A stretch of DNA of 64,000 bases from Thermodesulfobacteriota bacterium (GTDB lineage Bacteria; Desulfobacterota; Thermodesulfobacteria; Thermodesulfobacteriales; Thermodesulfobacteriaceae): positions 1 to 64,000 of the forward strand of contig JAUQPD010000016.1 in the NCBI GenBank assembly GCA_030550555.1, in the 5' to 3' direction. The translations under genes were made by a program, and so were the position numbers. Below the pieces are notes generated by a model. It saw only the letters and a program-made list of their open reading frames with translations. It had not been told where the DNA came from and ran no database searches. Below are positions 28,690 through 40,000 of this stretch, piece by piece (position 1 is the first letter of the stretch; the number at the start of each line of letters is the position of its first letter).

Positions 28690-29210
28690 AAAGGTGGATG
28701 AATTTTTAGCATTTTTAGGTATTGTTTTGCTAAGCTTTCTTTCTTTTCCCAGTAAATTTCTTCCAGTGGTCTTCCACTTTTTGGATCAGAGATTGGTTCC
28801 TTCAGCTCCAAAAGTGGATAGATCACAAAGGCCCTCTCCCAAGCCTTTGGATGTGGTATTGAAAGAAATTCAGACTCCATAACAAGGTCTTCATAGAGGA
28901 CAATGTCTATATCAATAATTCTATCACTTAGCTTCTTTGAAGGCTTGCGACCAAGTAAAAACTCAATCCTCTTTAAACCCAAGAAGAGAGCTGATGCAGA
29001 GAGAAAGGTCCTCACCCTTATCACCAGGTTATAGAAATAATTATAACTTGCAAAACCAATGGGAGCGGTTTCGTAAATCGGAGAGATTCTCTCTATGATT
29101 GAGGGGAGATCCTCTATAAGCCTTAGAGCCTTCCTGATATTTTCAAGACGGTCTCCGAGATTGGATCCGATAGATAAATAGGCTCTCTTTAGAGTTTCAA
29201 GGTTCCCAAT
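28686..29210 (-). CDS. folK: 2-amino-4-hydroxy-6-hydroxymethyldihydropteridine diphosphokinase; probable ATT start
   Basis: Upstream of the tracked start the same frame reads AYLSIGSNLGDRLENIRKAL; no ATG/GTG/TTG before the in-frame TGA; AAGGAGG lies 10 nt upstream of ATT. Confidence 0.85.
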   Translation of the reverse strand: MGNLETLKRAYLSIGSNLGDRLENIRKALRLIEDLPSIIERISPIYETAPIGFASYNYFYNLVIRVRTFLSASALFLGLKRIEFLLGRKPSKKLSDRIIDIDIVLYEDLVMESEFLSIPHPKAWERAFVIYPLLELKEPISDPKSGRPLEEIYWEKKESLAKQYLKMLKIHPPL

Positions 29211-30346
29211 CTTCTTACTGCCTCCTTGAGGCGTTCAATGTCAACAGTGAGGGCAATTCTAAAATAGCCTTCTCCTGCTGAGCCAAAACCATTGCCTGGT
29301 GTTACAACTATGGCCAATTCTTCAAGGACCTTTTTGCAGAACTCAGAGGAACTATATCCAGAAGGAACCCTGACCCAGAGATAAAAAGTAGCCTGAGGTT
29401 TTTTGAGCTCATAGCCAAGTTTTTTCAACTCTTCATATAAAAAGTCTCTTCTTTCCTGAAAGATCTTTCTAAGCGGTGGGACAAGAGTGTCGAGATTTTC
29501 CAAAGCAAAAGCTCCAGCCTCCTGAATGGCTGTAAATACGCCAGAGTCAAAATTACTCTTTACTTTTGCCAGAGCCTGAACAATTTCCCCATTTCCAACT
29601 GCAAAACCAATCCTCCAACCAGTCATACAAAAAGTCTTTGAAAGACTATGAAATTCAATTGCTACATCTTTTGCTCCATCAACTTCAAAGATGCTAACAG
29701 GAGGTTCCTCAAAATAGAGTTCCACATAGGCAGAGTCATGGGCAACTATAAAGTCGTATTTTTTTGCCAAATCTATGGCCTCTTGAAAGAATTCCTTTGA
29801 GGCAACTGCTCCGGTTGGATTATTTGGATAGTTTAGCCAGAGAATCTTTGTGCGTCTGAGAATCTCTTCAGGAATTGAGCCAAGATCTGGCAGGAAATCT
29901 TTATCCCAGGTAAGAGGTAGATAATAGGGCTCTCCATCTGTAAAGATTGTGCCAAGATGATAGACAGGATAGGCAGGATCTGGGCAGAGCACAATATCAC
30001 CTGGATTGACAAAGGCAATTGGAAAATGAGCAATCCCCTCCTTAGAACCAATTAAAGCGAGGACCTCTCGCTCTGGATCAAAGGTCACTCCAAAGCGTCT
30101 TTTCATGTATTGGGCACAAGCCTTGCGGAAGAAAAGACTGCCAGGATTTGCAGGATAACGATGATATTCTGACTTCTCAAGAGCTCTCTTTGCTGTTTCA
30201 ACTATCTCCTGAGGTGTAGGAATATCAGGATCTCCAATTCCAAGGTCTATCACATCTGCCCCTTCCTCAACCTTTCTCCTCTTAAGTCTGTCCAATTCTA
30301 CAAACAGGTAGGGTGGTATCTTCTTCAGTCTCTGAGAAAGCTCCAT
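29189..30346 (-). CDS. dapL: LL-diaminopimelate aminotransferase
   Basis: Class I/II aminotransferase; NYPNNPTGA, SLSKTFCMTGWRIGFAVG. Confidence 0.9.
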   Translation of the reverse strand: MELSQRLKKIPPYLFVELDRLKRRKVEEGADVIDLGIGDPDIPTPQEIVETAKRALEKSEYHRYPANPGSLFFRKACAQYMKRRFGVTFDPEREVLALIGSKEGIAHFPIAFVNPGDIVLCPDPAYPVYHLGTIFTDGEPYYLPLTWDKDFLPDLGSIPEEILRRTKILWLNYPNNPTGAVASKEFFQEAIDLAKKYDFIVAHDSAYVELYFEEPPVSIFEVDGAKDVAIEFHSLSKTFCMTGWRIGFAVGNGEIVQALAKVKSNFDSGVFTAIQEAGAFALENLDTLVPPLRKIFQERRDFLYEELKKLGYELKKPQATFYLWVRVPSGYSSSEFCKKVLEELAIVVTPGNGFGSAGEGYFRIALTVDIERLKEAVRRLGTLKL

Positions 30347-30365
30347 ACCTTATGCCTCCATCTAC

Positions 30366-31472
30366 TTATCTATCTCTTTTACCTTCAATGAATTCAAGGA
30401 CCATCTGTCTTGCTATATGATCTGGGAATTGCTTAGGAGGATGTTTCATCGTATAGGCAGATATAGATGTAAGGGGCCCACCAATGCCTCGATCTTTAGC
30501 AAGTTTAGCACATCTTATGGCATCTATTGCAGAGCCTGCAGAGTTTGGAGAGTCCTCTACCTCTAATTTCACTTCCACTGACATGGGGACTCCTCCAAAG
30601 TGTTCACCCTCAATCCTGATATAGGCTATCTTTTTGTCTTTGAGCCAGGGTACCCAGTCAGATGGACCAATGTGAATATTTTCCCATCCAATGTCATAGG
30701 GAATGAGACTTGTTACTGCTTCAGTTTTTGAGACCTTTTTTGTGGAGAGACGCTCACGTTCAAGCATATTGAGAAAATCGGTATTTCCACCAAAATTTAA
30801 CTGATAGGTCCTTTTAATGGGGATACCTCTATCCACAAAGAGTTGTACAAGAGTTCTATGAAGAATAGTTGCTCCAAGCTGGGACTTAATATCATCTCCA
30901 ACTGCAGGAATCCCCTCTTTTTCAAAACGGGCCCCCCATTCGGGATCAGAAACAATAAAGGTGGGCATGGCATTTATAAAGGCAACTCCTGCCCTAAGAC
31001 AGGCTTCAGCATAAAAGCGTGATGCCTCTTCAGATCCCACAGGGACATAACTGATTAATACATCCGCCTGCACATCTCTTAAACAAGCAACTACATCTTC
31101 CAACTCATCCTCCTTCTGAGTAGCCAGAACAAAAGTCCTCTCAGAGGGATAGCCTTTCATATGTCTTGCCACACCATCAAGAACTTTACCCATCCTTACC
31201 GTGACACCCGTTTTCGGAATATTAGGATAAAAAACAGTTGTGCAATTTGGGGGAGCAAAAATAGCCTCTGAAAGGTCTTTGCCAACCTTTCTTGCATCAA
31301 TATCCCAAGCACAGACAACTTCAATGTCAGAAGGCTTGTATCCACCAATGTCAGCAAACATCAACCCTCGATATTCAGCCTCACTCTTCCCCTGATAATA
31401 ATAGATACCTTGCACTAAGGAACTTGCACAATTCCCCACACCCACTATTGCAAGCCGGATCTTCCTTGACAT
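30366..31472 (-). CDS. ino1: Inositol-3-phosphate synthase family protein
   Basis: VGVGNCASSLVQGI, GDDIKSQLGATILHR, NFGGNTDFLNM. Confidence 0.93.
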   Translation of the reverse strand: MSRKIRLAIVGVGNCASSLVQGIYYYQGKSEAEYRGLMFADIGGYKPSDIEVVCAWDIDARKVGKDLSEAIFAPPNCTTVFYPNIPKTGVTVRMGKVLDGVARHMKGYPSERTFVLATQKEDELEDVVACLRDVQADVLISYVPVGSEEASRFYAEACLRAGVAFINAMPTFIVSDPEWGARFEKEGIPAVGDDIKSQLGATILHRTLVQLFVDRGIPIKRTYQLNFGGNTDFLNMLERERLSTKKVSKTEAVTSLIPYDIGWENIHIGPSDWVPWLKDKKIAYIRIEGEHFGGVPMSVEVKLEVEDSPNSAGSAIDAIRCAKLAKDRGIGGPLTSISAYTMKHPPKQFPDHIARQMVLEFIEGKRDR

Positions 31473-31535
31473 TTTGCCCCTATCCCCCTAAAAATTTTTT
31501 CTAAAAATAACATAAAATATCTCCCTGACAATTAA

Positions 31536-33947
31536 TCAGAATTTTTTTTGTTCTATGGAACCTATTTTTAGAAGCCCCACCAAGCTCTCTCCCGGGAGAA
31601 GACTCATAAGTCGGACCCCCTTGGCATTTCTTCCAAGTTCTGGCACCTCTGACTCCTCAATTCTAATTACCTTTCCCGATGAGGAAAAGAGTAAAATTTC
31701 CTCACCACCCTTCAATAGAGCTCCGCCAGCAAGGAGACCAGTTTTCTCAGTTAGACTATGAGCAATTATTCCCTTTCCAGCTCTACCCTGAGCTCTAAAT
31801 TCTGAAAGGGGTGTTTTTTTTCCAAATCCTTTCTCAGTAACAGTAAAGAGGTAGTTGGAATCCCCAACAACCTCAACCAGAAGGACTTCATCTTTTTCAT
31901 CGAGCCTTACACCAATCACTCCTTCAGCCTGTCGCCCCATGGGTCTTACTTCATCCTCGGAAAATCGCAATCCCTGTCCCCATCTCGTCAACACTAATAC
32001 ATGATCTCCTTCCTGCACCGCAGTCCCTGAAACCAGTCTATCCTCACCTTTTAAAACTATTATAGAAACTCCGCTTCGCCTTAGACCTCGTAATTCTTCA
32101 AAGGAGATTTTTTTAGTTATACCTCCTTTAGTAATAAGTAGGAGATACTTGTCAGCTTCAAAGGGAAGAACAAAAGCGGGCTCTCCTTCAAAACCTGCAA
32201 GGTAATTTTTTATGTGAGTGCCTTTACTCTGTCTTGTAGAAGGAGGGATCTGCTTTAGGTCTAGAGGATAGACCCGTCCCTCTTTTGTAAATAAGAGTAT
32301 CTCCTGTTGAGAACTCACTTGAAGAGCAACTCGGAGTCTTTCCTCTCCTGAAAAAACAATAACTCCTTTTCCCCCTCTTTTTTGTGCAGAAAACTGTTCA
32401 ATAGGAATCTTTCTCACGTAGCCCTCTTCACTGATTACAAAAAGCACCTGTTCCTGAGGTCTTGCTTCTTCTTCAACAATTTCGATGTCCCTTTCTAAAA
32501 TTTGTGTCCTTCTCTTGTCTCCAAATTGCTCCTTTAACTCCTTAAGTTCCTCCTCCAACACCGTTATGAGGGTCGGCTCATGAGTAAGTATCTTTTCATA
32601 GTAACTTATAGCTCTTTTTAGCTCCTCATGTTCTAAAAGAATTTTCTCCCTTTCAAGGGCGGTAAGTCTTTGAAGACGTAGATTAAGTATCTCTTGGGCT
32701 TGAATTTCTGTAAAATTAAAACGAGAAATTAATTTTTCTTTAGCGGTCTTAGGAGTATCAGAACTCTTTATGAGCTCAATTATTTCATCCAAATGAGACA
32801 GGGCTTTTAAAAAGCCTTCAAGGATGTGGGCTCTCTCCCTTGCTTTCCTAAGTTCGTATTGAGTCCTTCTGATAATAACAGTTCGTCTCCAATTTAAGAA
32901 ATGTTGTAACATGTCTTTTAGTGTGAGTAACTCAGGTCGTCCCTGCACAAGGGCAAGAAAGATAATTCCAAAGGTAGTCTCAAGTGGAGTTAGCTCAAAA
33001 ATCTTCTTTAAGATAGTATGAGGTGCCTGAGCCCACTCCTTTTTAAGCTCAACCACAACTCTCAAGCCCTCCCTATCTGATTCGTCTCTGATATCAGATA
33101 TTCCTTCAAGTTTTTTGTCTCTTACAAGCTCTGCCAGACGTTCGACTACCTTTGCTTTGTTTACTTGATAGGGAATCTCAGTAAAGACGATTCGCGCCCT
33201 GTCCTTCTCTCGCTCAATCTTATACTTTGCCCTAAGCTTTATTAAACCCTTTCCTGTTTCGTAGGCCTTCTTTATTCCTTCCTTCCCAACAATAATTGCC
33301 CCTGTGGGAAAATCAGGACCTTTAACATATTCCATCAACTCCTCATTAGTGAGATCAGGATTTCGAAGTAGAGCAAGAAGGCCATCTACGACCTCACAGA
33401 GATTATGAGGAGGAATATTTGTAGCCATTCCAACAGCAATTCCTGAGGATCCATTAACAAGTAGATTTGGGAGTTTAGATGGAAGAACTACGGGCTCCCT
33501 CAGAGTGTTATCATAGTTAGGAACAAACTCTACAGTCTCTTTATCAAGGTCATCAAGGAGGGTGTGGGCAATTCTAGTAAGTCTGACCTCTGTATAACGC
33601 ATTTGTGCAGGGGCATCGCCATCAACAGATCCAAAGTTCCCCTGGCCATCTATAAGGGGATATCGCATCGTGAAATCTTGAGCCATCCTGACTATAGCCT
33701 CATAGACTGGTACATCTCCATGAGGATGATATTTACCAATGACTTCACCTACAATTCTTGCACTCTTTCTAAAAGGCTTATTCCAGTCATTGCCAGTTTC
33801 ATACATAGCATAAAGTATTCTCCTCTGAACTGGCTTAAGCCCATCTCTTACATCTGGAAGGGCCCTGCCAACAATAACGCTCATTGCGTAATCAAGATAG
33901 CTATCCTTTAGCTCTTCTTCCAAAGGAACAACTATGATCTCACCCAT
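31536..33947 (-). CDS. gyrA: DNA gyrase subunit A
   Basis: [38 protein letters not shown]-terminal GyrA-box QKRGGKG. Confidence 0.96.
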   Translation of the reverse strand: MGEIIVVPLEEELKDSYLDYAMSVIVGRALPDVRDGLKPVQRRILYAMYETGNDWNKPFRKSARIVGEVIGKYHPHGDVPVYEAIVRMAQDFTMRYPLIDGQGNFGSVDGDAPAQMRYTEVRLTRIAHTLLDDLDKETVEFVPNYDNTLREPVVLPSKLPNLLVNGSSGIAVGMATNIPPHNLCEVVDGLLALLRNPDLTNEELMEYVKGPDFPTGAIIVGKEGIKKAYETGKGLIKLRAKYKIEREKDRARIVFTEIPYQVNKAKVVERLAELVRDKKLEGISDIRDESDREGLRVVVELKKEWAQAPHTILKKIFELTPLETTFGIIFLALVQGRPELLTLKDMLQHFLNWRRTVIIRRTQYELRKARERAHILEGFLKALSHLDEIIELIKSSDTPKTAKEKLISRFNFTEIQAQEILNLRLQRLTALEREKILLEHEELKRAISYYEKILTHEPTLITVLEEELKELKEQFGDKRRTQILERDIEIVEEEARPQEQVLFVISEEGYVRKIPIEQFSAQKRGGKGVIVFSGEERLRVALQVSSQQEILLFTKEGRVYPLDLKQIPPSTRQSKGTHIKNYLAGFEGEPAFVLPFEADKYLLLITKGGITKKISFEELRGLRRSGVSIIVLKGEDRLVSGTAVQEGDHVLVLTRWGQGLRFSEDEVRPMGRQAEGVIGVRLDEKDEVLLVEVVGDSNYLFTVTEKGFGKKTPLSEFRAQGRAGKGIIAHSLTEKTGLLAGGALLKGGEEILLFSSSGKVIRIEESEVPELGRNAKGVRLMSLLPGESLVGLLKIGSIEQKKF

Positions 33948-33953
33948 CTCTTC

Positions 33954-34694
33954 TCACCTCACAGAGGATACAAACTTTTTATTCTCTTCTAAGACACCCT
34001 CCATAAATTTTCTAACCTCTTCAGCAAGATAGGTTTTGTCCTTAAGACTAAGACCCTCAACTTCAATTACTGGTCCAATTGTCACGATAATCTCTTTCCT
34101 TTTTCGCAAATTGAACCAAAGACTGCCCTTTGGTAAGACATCTCTCGTCCCTATTATCACAAGGGGACAAATCGCAACACCAGCCTTAAGAGGAACTAAA
34201 AAACCTCCAATCTTAAAGGGAAGAAGCTCTCCAGTTGCACTCCGTGTCCCTTCTGGGAAAATCACAAGGGAGATTCTATCTTTTTTTAGGCTCTCTACAC
34301 AGGCTATGATACTCTTTAAACCTTCTCGTGGATCATCCCTCTCAACTGGTATATATCCAAGTGCACCAATGCCCCAACCAAAAAAGGGAATCTTAAAGAG
34401 ACTTTTTTTGGCTAAGAAACGGATATTATAGTCTCTCAGCACCTTTTCCAGAACAGGAATATCTAGTTGACTCTGGTGATTGGAGAAAAAAACATATTGT
34501 CTTCCCCTTGGAGGTAACCCGAGACCACTGACTTTAATTCTTAAACCAAGAAGCCAAAGGAGTCCTTTACACCAGATGGTTGCTAAGTTGTGTCTCTTAG
34601 TGATGATAGCCACAAGCCCGAAAGTAGGCACTGTTATTAGGACATAACACCAAATAAGGAAATTTCTTACAATTTCTGCAAAAAGTGAAATCAT
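33954..34694 (-). CDS. plsC: 1-acyl-sn-glycerol-3-phosphate acyltransferase
   Basis: NHQSQLD and FPEGTRS motifs. Confidence 0.92.
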   Translation of the reverse strand: MISLFAEIVRNFLIWCYVLITVPTFGLVAIITKRHNLATIWCKGLLWLLGLRIKVSGLGLPPRGRQYVFFSNHQSQLDIPVLEKVLRDYNIRFLAKKSLFKIPFFGWGIGALGYIPVERDDPREGLKSIIACVESLKKDRISLVIFPEGTRSATGELLPFKIGGFLVPLKAGVAICPLVIIGTRDVLPKGSLWFNLRKRKEIIVTIGPVIEVEGLSLKDKTYLAEEVRKFMEGVLEENKKFVSSVR

Positions 34695-35347
34695 AGACTA
34701 ATATTGAGAAAATTTCTGAGAATCTTTACTCCTTCTGGAAGTTCCTCTCCTCTAAAATCCCAGTTTATTGGAGGTTTTTTTAACTTCATCCAGGTTTCAA
34801 GTGAGGTTCCTATGGATTCGGGGTGAAACTGAACTCCTTCTAAGGGGAGGTAGCGATGGCGAATTCCCATAATTTCACCGTCTTCACTTCTTGCTGATAT
34901 CTCAAAAATTGGAGGTAGCACTTCAGGATCAACTGCAAGAGAGTGATATCTCATTGCGGTGAAGGGATTAGGAAGATCCTTAAAGACCCCTTTTCCATCA
35001 TGGTAGATGCTACTTACTTTTCCGTGCATAAGTCTTTTGGCTCTTATTATTTTTCCTCCAAATGCTTGAGCAAGACACTGATGCCCTAGACAGACTCCTA
35101 ATATTGGAGCCTTTCCAGCCATGGTGAGAATTAACTCCATAGAAATCCCTGCCTCATTTGGGGTGCAGGGACCAGGTGAAATTATCAAATGTGTTGGTTG
35201 AAGTTCAAGGGCCTTTTCTATAGTAATTTCATCATTTCTAAATACAAAGATTTCTCCACCCCATAGTCGCTCAACCATAATTCCTACAAGTTGAACAAGA
35301 TTATAAGTAAAGGAATCGTAATTATCTATGATTAGGATTCTCCTCAT
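34691..35347 (-). CDS. trpG: Anthranilate synthase glutamine amidotransferase component
   Basis: [45 protein letters not shown]. Confidence 0.95.
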   Translation of the reverse strand: MRRILIIDNYDSFTYNLVQLVGIMVERLWGGEIFVFRNDEITIEKALELQPTHLIISPGPCTPNEAGISMELILTMAGKAPILGVCLGHQCLAQAFGGKIIRAKRLMHGKVSSIYHDGKGVFKDLPNPFTAMRYHSLAVDPEVLPPIFEISARSEDGEIMGIRHRYLPLEGVQFHPESIGTSLETWMKLKKPPINWDFRGEELPEGVKILRNFLNISL

Positions 35348-36834
35348 AGAAAATAGCCCTGATTAAAGAGTTCGAGAGCCTTTTCGAGGGCCCTTGCCTT
35401 ATTTATTGTCTCCTCGTATTCCTTTTCTGGCACTGAGTCAGCAACGATTCCAGCTCCTGCCTGCAAGTAAAGACAATCATCTCTTTGAAAGAAGGTGCGA
35501 ATTGTAATACAAAAATCCATCTTTCCATTGAAACCAAAATATCCTACAGCACCAGCATATGGACCTCTTACCTTCTTCTCTAACTCAAGAATTATCTCCA
35601 TAGCCCTTATTTTAGGTGCCCCAGAAACTGTCCCTGCTGGGAAACAGGCCCTAAAGGCAGAAAACATATCCTCCCCTTCCCGAAGAAGCCCTTTCACACC
35701 TGACACAAGATGCATAACATGAGAATAACGCTCAATAGTCAAAAGGTCGTATACCTCAACAGTGCCATATCTGGAAACTCTACCCAAATCATTTCTCCCA
35801 AGATCAACAAGCATAATGTGCTCTGCTAGCTCCTTTTCATCAGTCCTTAATTCCTCTTCAAGAGCTTGGTCTTCTTCTTCATTTCTACCTCGTCTTCTCG
35901 TGCCTGCAATAGGACGAGTTTCAATCCTCTCTCCCTCAACTCTCACAAGGATTTCAGGAGAAGAACCAATGAGTATCTCATCTCCAAGCTTAATATAGAA
36001 CATATAAGGAGAGGGGTTTATTTTTCTTAGTCCCCTATATAGCAAAAAAGAGACATTGGGGTCAAGAAGAAGTTCATCTTTAGTAAAAAATCTCTGAGAA
36101 AGCACAGTCTGAATGATGTCTCCATTTGCAATATATTCTTTGGCTTTCTTGACCATTAAAAGAAAGGTCTCTCTTTCCATCTCCCCTTGAAGTGTTAGAG
36201 TTTTACGTGGAACTTGCAGACAAATCTGCTTTGTCCTAATGTCTGAAATCAATTTTTTTATCTCTTCGACTCCATCCAGATACAAAGACTGGAGAGAGGT
36301 ATTTTCGCCTATACGGACTAATTTTAATATAATATAGGAGTGTCGAAGTCTATCATAGATCAGTAGTTTCTCAGGAAAAATGAAGAAAAGGTCATGAAAA
36401 TTGAGGGTATCAATCCCTCTACCAATTCTCTTCTCAAAAAAGGAAATCATCTCGTAGGCAACATAACCTACTGCACCACCGTAAAAGCGAGGGAGCTCTG
36501 ATACAAGCGGGGCTCTTTGTTGTTGAAGAAGTGCCTTTAATTCTGAAAAAGGATCAGGTGAAACAAAGGTCCTTTCTCTATCCTCAGTGATCCATACACT
36601 TTTACCTTTGCTTCTGAAAATAATATAGGGATCAAAACCAATGAAACTATAGCGAGCCCACTTTTCTGGTCCTTCCATACTCTCAAGGAGAAAAAGATGA
36701 TCTCTCCCGTCAAAGAGTTTGTAGAAGAGTGAGATAGGTGTCTCAAGATCAGCTGGAATTTCAGTATAGACTGGGATAATATTATAGTGCTCAGTTAGCT
36801 TCAAAAAATCGTCCAAGTTAGGAAATATTCTCAC
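35344..36834 (-). CDS. trpE: Anthranilate synthase component I
   Basis: [51 protein letters not shown]. Confidence 0.95.
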   Translation of the reverse strand: MRIFPNLDDFLKLTEHYNIIPVYTEIPADLETPISLFYKLFDGRDHLFLLESMEGPEKWARYSFIGFDPYIIFRSKGKSVWITEDRERTFVSPDPFSELKALLQQQRAPLVSELPRFYGGAVGYVAYEMISFFEKRIGRGIDTLNFHDLFFIFPEKLLIYDRLRHSYIILKLVRIGENTSLQSLYLDGVEEIKKLISDIRTKQICLQVPRKTLTLQGEMERETFLLMVKKAKEYIANGDIIQTVLSQRFFTKDELLLDPNVSFLLYRGLRKINPSPYMFYIKLGDEILIGSSPEILVRVEGERIETRPIAGTRRRGRNEEEDQALEEELRTDEKELAEHIMLVDLGRNDLGRVSRYGTVEVYDLLTIERYSHVMHLVSGVKGLLREGEDMFSAFRACFPAGTVSGAPKIRAMEIILELEKKVRGPYAGAVGYFGFNGKMDFCITIRTFFQRDDCLYLQAGAGIVADSVPEKEYEETINKARALEKALELFNQGYFL

Positions 36835-38125
36835 TCCTTAAGACCTCTTCAATAAAGTTTTTGAGCTGGCTAAGAGAAATGACCTTCTGGGTGCCTGTTT
36901 TTAGATCTTTAACTAAGATAGCTTCTTTTTCTAATTCTTCGCTTCCAAGGATAAGAGCAAGTTTGGCACCGCTTTTATCTGCTTCTCTCATTAGGGCCTT
37001 TAGACTTCTCTCTTCATAAAGAGCCTCCACCTGATAGCCCGAATCTCTCAAGTCCTTTACCAGTTTCAATCCTTTCCTTCTTGCTTCTTCCCCTAGAGGA
37101 ATGAAGAAGAGCTCTGGATTAAGGGTCTTTTCCAAATGTCTACCAAGGTCTTCGTTTTTCTGATAAACAACGAGGGCCCATCTTTCAAGCCCTATTGCAA
37201 AGCCAGTTGCAGGAATATCGGGCCCCCCAAGTTCTCTTAAAAGATAGTCATATCTACCACCCGCACAGACCGTATCCTGAGCTCCAAGCCCCTCTCCCTT
37301 AATCTCAAAAATGGTCCTCACATAGTAATCAAGCCCTCTCACTAAAAGGGGATTAACGACATAGGGCAACCTTCTAAGCTCGAGAAGTTCTCTTATGGCC
37401 TCAAAGTGGGCTCTACAGGTGTTACACCAAAAGTCAGAGATAGGTTTAAGGGCCCCTACTGTCTCTCTGCAGAGGGGCTCTTTACAATCAAGGATTCTCA
37501 AGGGATTTCTCAAAAGTCTGTCCTGACAGGTTTTGCAGAGATCCTCCTTGGCCCCGGAAAGGGCCTCAACGAGATAACTTCTATAGGTAGGTCTACACTC
37601 AGGACATCCAAGGCTATTAATCTCAAGTATAAAAGGATTTTTTTCTACCTCCCGTCCCTGAAAAGGATCGTTTAAAATAGTCAAGGCTAACTCAAGGAGC
37701 TCAACCTCGTGGTAAGGTGAAAGATTCCCAAAAAATTCTACATCAATCTGGTAGAATTCTCTAAGCCGACCTTTTTGAGGCCTCTCATGGCGAAACATCG
37801 GTCCAATGGTAAAAATTTTAATAGGTTTTGGTCTGACATGTAGCCCCTGTTCAATAAACATCCTGCAAATCCCTGCGGTTGCTTCAGGCCTCAGAGTCAA
37901 CCATTCCTGATTCCTATCCTGAAAACTATAGGTTTCCTTTTGAACAATATCGGTAACCTCCCCTATTGAACGCACAAAAAGCTCAGTCTTCTCTAAAATA
38001 GGAAGCTTTATTTCCTTAAAATTAGCTCTCCTCAGGTGCTTTCTTGCAACTTCAATAAGATAGTGATACCTAATGAATTCCTCTGGAAGCCAGTCTTTAA
38101 AACCTCTTACCGCTTGAAATTTCAT
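36818..38125 (-). CDS. hisS: Histidyl-tRNA synthetase
   Basis: RGFKDWLPEE, LTLRPEATAGICRM, GRLREFYQIDVEFFG, LVRGLDYYVRTIFE. Confidence 0.97.
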   Translation of the reverse strand: MKFQAVRGFKDWLPEEFIRYHYLIEVARKHLRRANFKEIKLPILEKTELFVRSIGEVTDIVQKETYSFQDRNQEWLTLRPEATAGICRMFIEQGLHVRPKPIKIFTIGPMFRHERPQKGRLREFYQIDVEFFGNLSPYHEVELLELALTILNDPFQGREVEKNPFILEINSLGCPECRPTYRSYLVEALSGAKEDLCKTCQDRLLRNPLRILDCKEPLCRETVGALKPISDFWCNTCRAHFEAIRELLELRRLPYVVNPLLVRGLDYYVRTIFEIKGEGLGAQDTVCAGGRYDYLLRELGGPDIPATGFAIGLERWALVVYQKNEDLGRHLEKTLNPELFFIPLGEEARRKGLKLVKDLRDSGYQVEALYEERSLKALMREADKSGAKLALILGSEELEKEAILVKDLKTGTQKVISLSQLKNFIEEVLRSENIS

Positions 38126-39837
38126 TTAATCTTCTCTCCCCACCTAACAGGAAAACTCACTCCCCCAAGAGGAACATAGATCCTCTCAAACCCTTCAGCC
38201 TGAAGAATTCTCGCAACTTCATAGGCTCTACGAGAGGAGTTACAAATGAGAATTATGTCTTTATCTTGAGGTATTTCTTGGAGGTGGTGTCTAAATTCTT
38301 GATAGAGGATGTGTTTTACATTTTTGTAAGTTTTCAGGTTAAATTCAGCTTCCTTTGGATGCCTAAGATCAAGGACAAGAGTATTTTCATCCCCCCTTTT
38401 AAGTCTTGATAGTACCTCTTCCCAAGAGATGGATCTAAAGAGCCCTTTAATGAGGTTATCTGCAACATGGGCAGTATCATGGATAGGATCAAGGGCAGAA
38501 TTAAAGGGTGGGGCGTAGGCTAATTCAAGCTGTAGGAGGTCTTCAACAAGGGGTTTGTGGGGAAGTATACTTGATATGGCATGGAGTCTTGCGAGAGTTC
38601 CATCTGTAAGAGGACCTACTGCCTGGAAACCAAGAACCCTTGTGGTCTCCCTATCAAAGATAAGGGCATAGTAGGCATATTTAGCATCGGGATAAAAGTG
38701 AGACCTCTCAGTTTGGTTGTTTAGGGCATAATCTGCTTTAAAACCCTCCTGCTTAGCCTGAGATAGGGTTAGGCCCACACCACCTATTGAGAGCTCAAAA
38801 CATTTCAAGATAAAAGCTCCCACTGTGCCTTTAAATACTGCAGGATATCCAGCTATATTAGATCCGATAACTCGCCCTTGTCTATTTGCAAGAGATCCCA
38901 TGGGCATGACTACCTTTTTCCCTGTAATTAGGTGAGGTATTTCAATGCAGTCTCCTCCAGCATAGATGTCGGGATCAGAGGTCTGAAGGCGGTCATTGAC
39001 AATTATGCCACCTGTGGTTGGAGATACAAGTATGCCAGCCTTTCTCGCAAGTTCCGAATTGGGAATCACACCAACTGCCACAATCACTAAATCAGCCTCA
39101 ATAAATTCATTCTCAGTTTGAACCCCTCTCACCCTTCCTTCTTTACCTACTATCTCTTTAATCCTTGCATTGAGTAAAAGGTTAACTCCCTTTTGCTTAA
39201 GATGCCTCTCTACAATCCTTGCCATAAAGGGATCCAGATTCCTTGGCAAAATTTGGGGAAAATACTCAAGAAGGGTTACATCAAGTTCCCAAAGATCTCT
39301 AAAGGCTTCTGTCATTTCAAGTCCAATAAGTCCAGCCCCAATAACCGCAACCTTCTCCACTTCCCCTCTTGCAATCCTCTCCTTAATCTCTATAGCCCCT
39401 TTAAAGCTCGAAATAGTATAAACGCCATCCAAGTCTTCACCTGGCACATTAAGCCTTCTTGGAAGAGATCCAGTGGCAATTACCAATTTGTCATAGGGAA
39501 TTTCTTCAGTTTTCCCTGTCTCTAAATAACGCACCTTGACAGTCTTTCTGGTTCTGTCAATCTCTTCTGCAAGCGTTTTGATAAGCACTTTCAGCCCTTT
39601 GGCATTTTCAAAAAACCGTTCATCTCTTACTACATGATAGGAGGTTTCTCTTAAGGCATTTTCATTGGGAACATCTCCTGATATGAAGTAGGGGATTCCA
39701 CAGGCACCATAGGAGATAACCTCGTCCTTGTCTATAAGTATTACCTCCGCCTTTGGATTTAGTCTCTTTATTCTACAGCCTGCCTTTGCCCCACAGGCAT
39801 TTGCTCCAATAACTACGACCTGCATCTCCCCCTCCAC
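38122..39837 (-). CDS. CoA-disulfide / NADH-dependent persulfide reductase with C-terminal rhodanese domain
   Basis: FAD-binding VVVIGANACGAKAG, SYGACGIPYFISG redox Cys; rhodanese LICNSSRRAYEVA; likely true ATG at 39825 after GGAGGGGG. Confidence 0.92.
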   Translation of the reverse strand: MEGEMQVVVIGANACGAKAGCRIKRLNPKAEVILIDKDEVISYGACGIPYFISGDVPNENALRETSYHVVRDERFFENAKGLKVLIKTLAEEIDRTRKTVKVRYLETGKTEEIPYDKLVIATGSLPRRLNVPGEDLDGVYTISSFKGAIEIKERIARGEVEKVAVIGAGLIGLEMTEAFRDLWELDVTLLEYFPQILPRNLDPFMARIVERHLKQKGVNLLLNARIKEIVGKEGRVRGVQTENEFIEADLVIVAVGVIPNSELARKAGILVSPTTGGIIVNDRLQTSDPDIYAGGDCIEIPHLITGKKVVMPMGSLANRQGRVIGSNIAGYPAVFKGTVGAFILKCFELSIGGVGLTLSQAKQEGFKADYALNNQTERSHFYPDAKYAYYALIFDRETTRVLGFQAVGPLTDGTLARLHAISSILPHKPLVEDLLQLELAYAPPFNSALDPIHDTAHVADNLIKGLFRSISWEEVLSRLKRGDENTLVLDLRHPKEAEFNLKTYKNVKHILYQEFRHHLQEIPQDKDIILICNSSRRAYEVARILQAEGFERIYVPLGGVSFPVRWGEKIK

Positions 39838-39854
39838 AAAGGATTATCTCAAAT

Positions 39855-39908
39855 TTTACCACAAATTTACCACAAAATGACCTGTTCACCAGAAAAAAGA
39901 GACCTGTT
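39855..39908 (-). repeat. Phased direct repeats: TTTACCACAAA x2 (11-bp period), GACCTGTT x2 (22-bp period)
   Basis: 39855-39865/39866-39876 and 39879-39886/39901-39908, upstream of the persulfide-reductase gene. Confidence 0.7.
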
Positions 39909-39928
39909 AAAAACTTTAGGAGAATATG

Positions 39929-39955
39929 AAAAAACCCCTGGGTATTTCCCAGGGG
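39929..39955 (-). terminator. Rho-independent terminator of the rhodanese gene
   Basis: Minus strand CCCCTGGG-AAATA-CCCAGGGG followed by TTTTTT. Confidence 0.9.
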
Positions 39956-40000
39956 TAAGTAATTTTATTAGAATATTAAATTTTTTTAAACTAAATTTCT

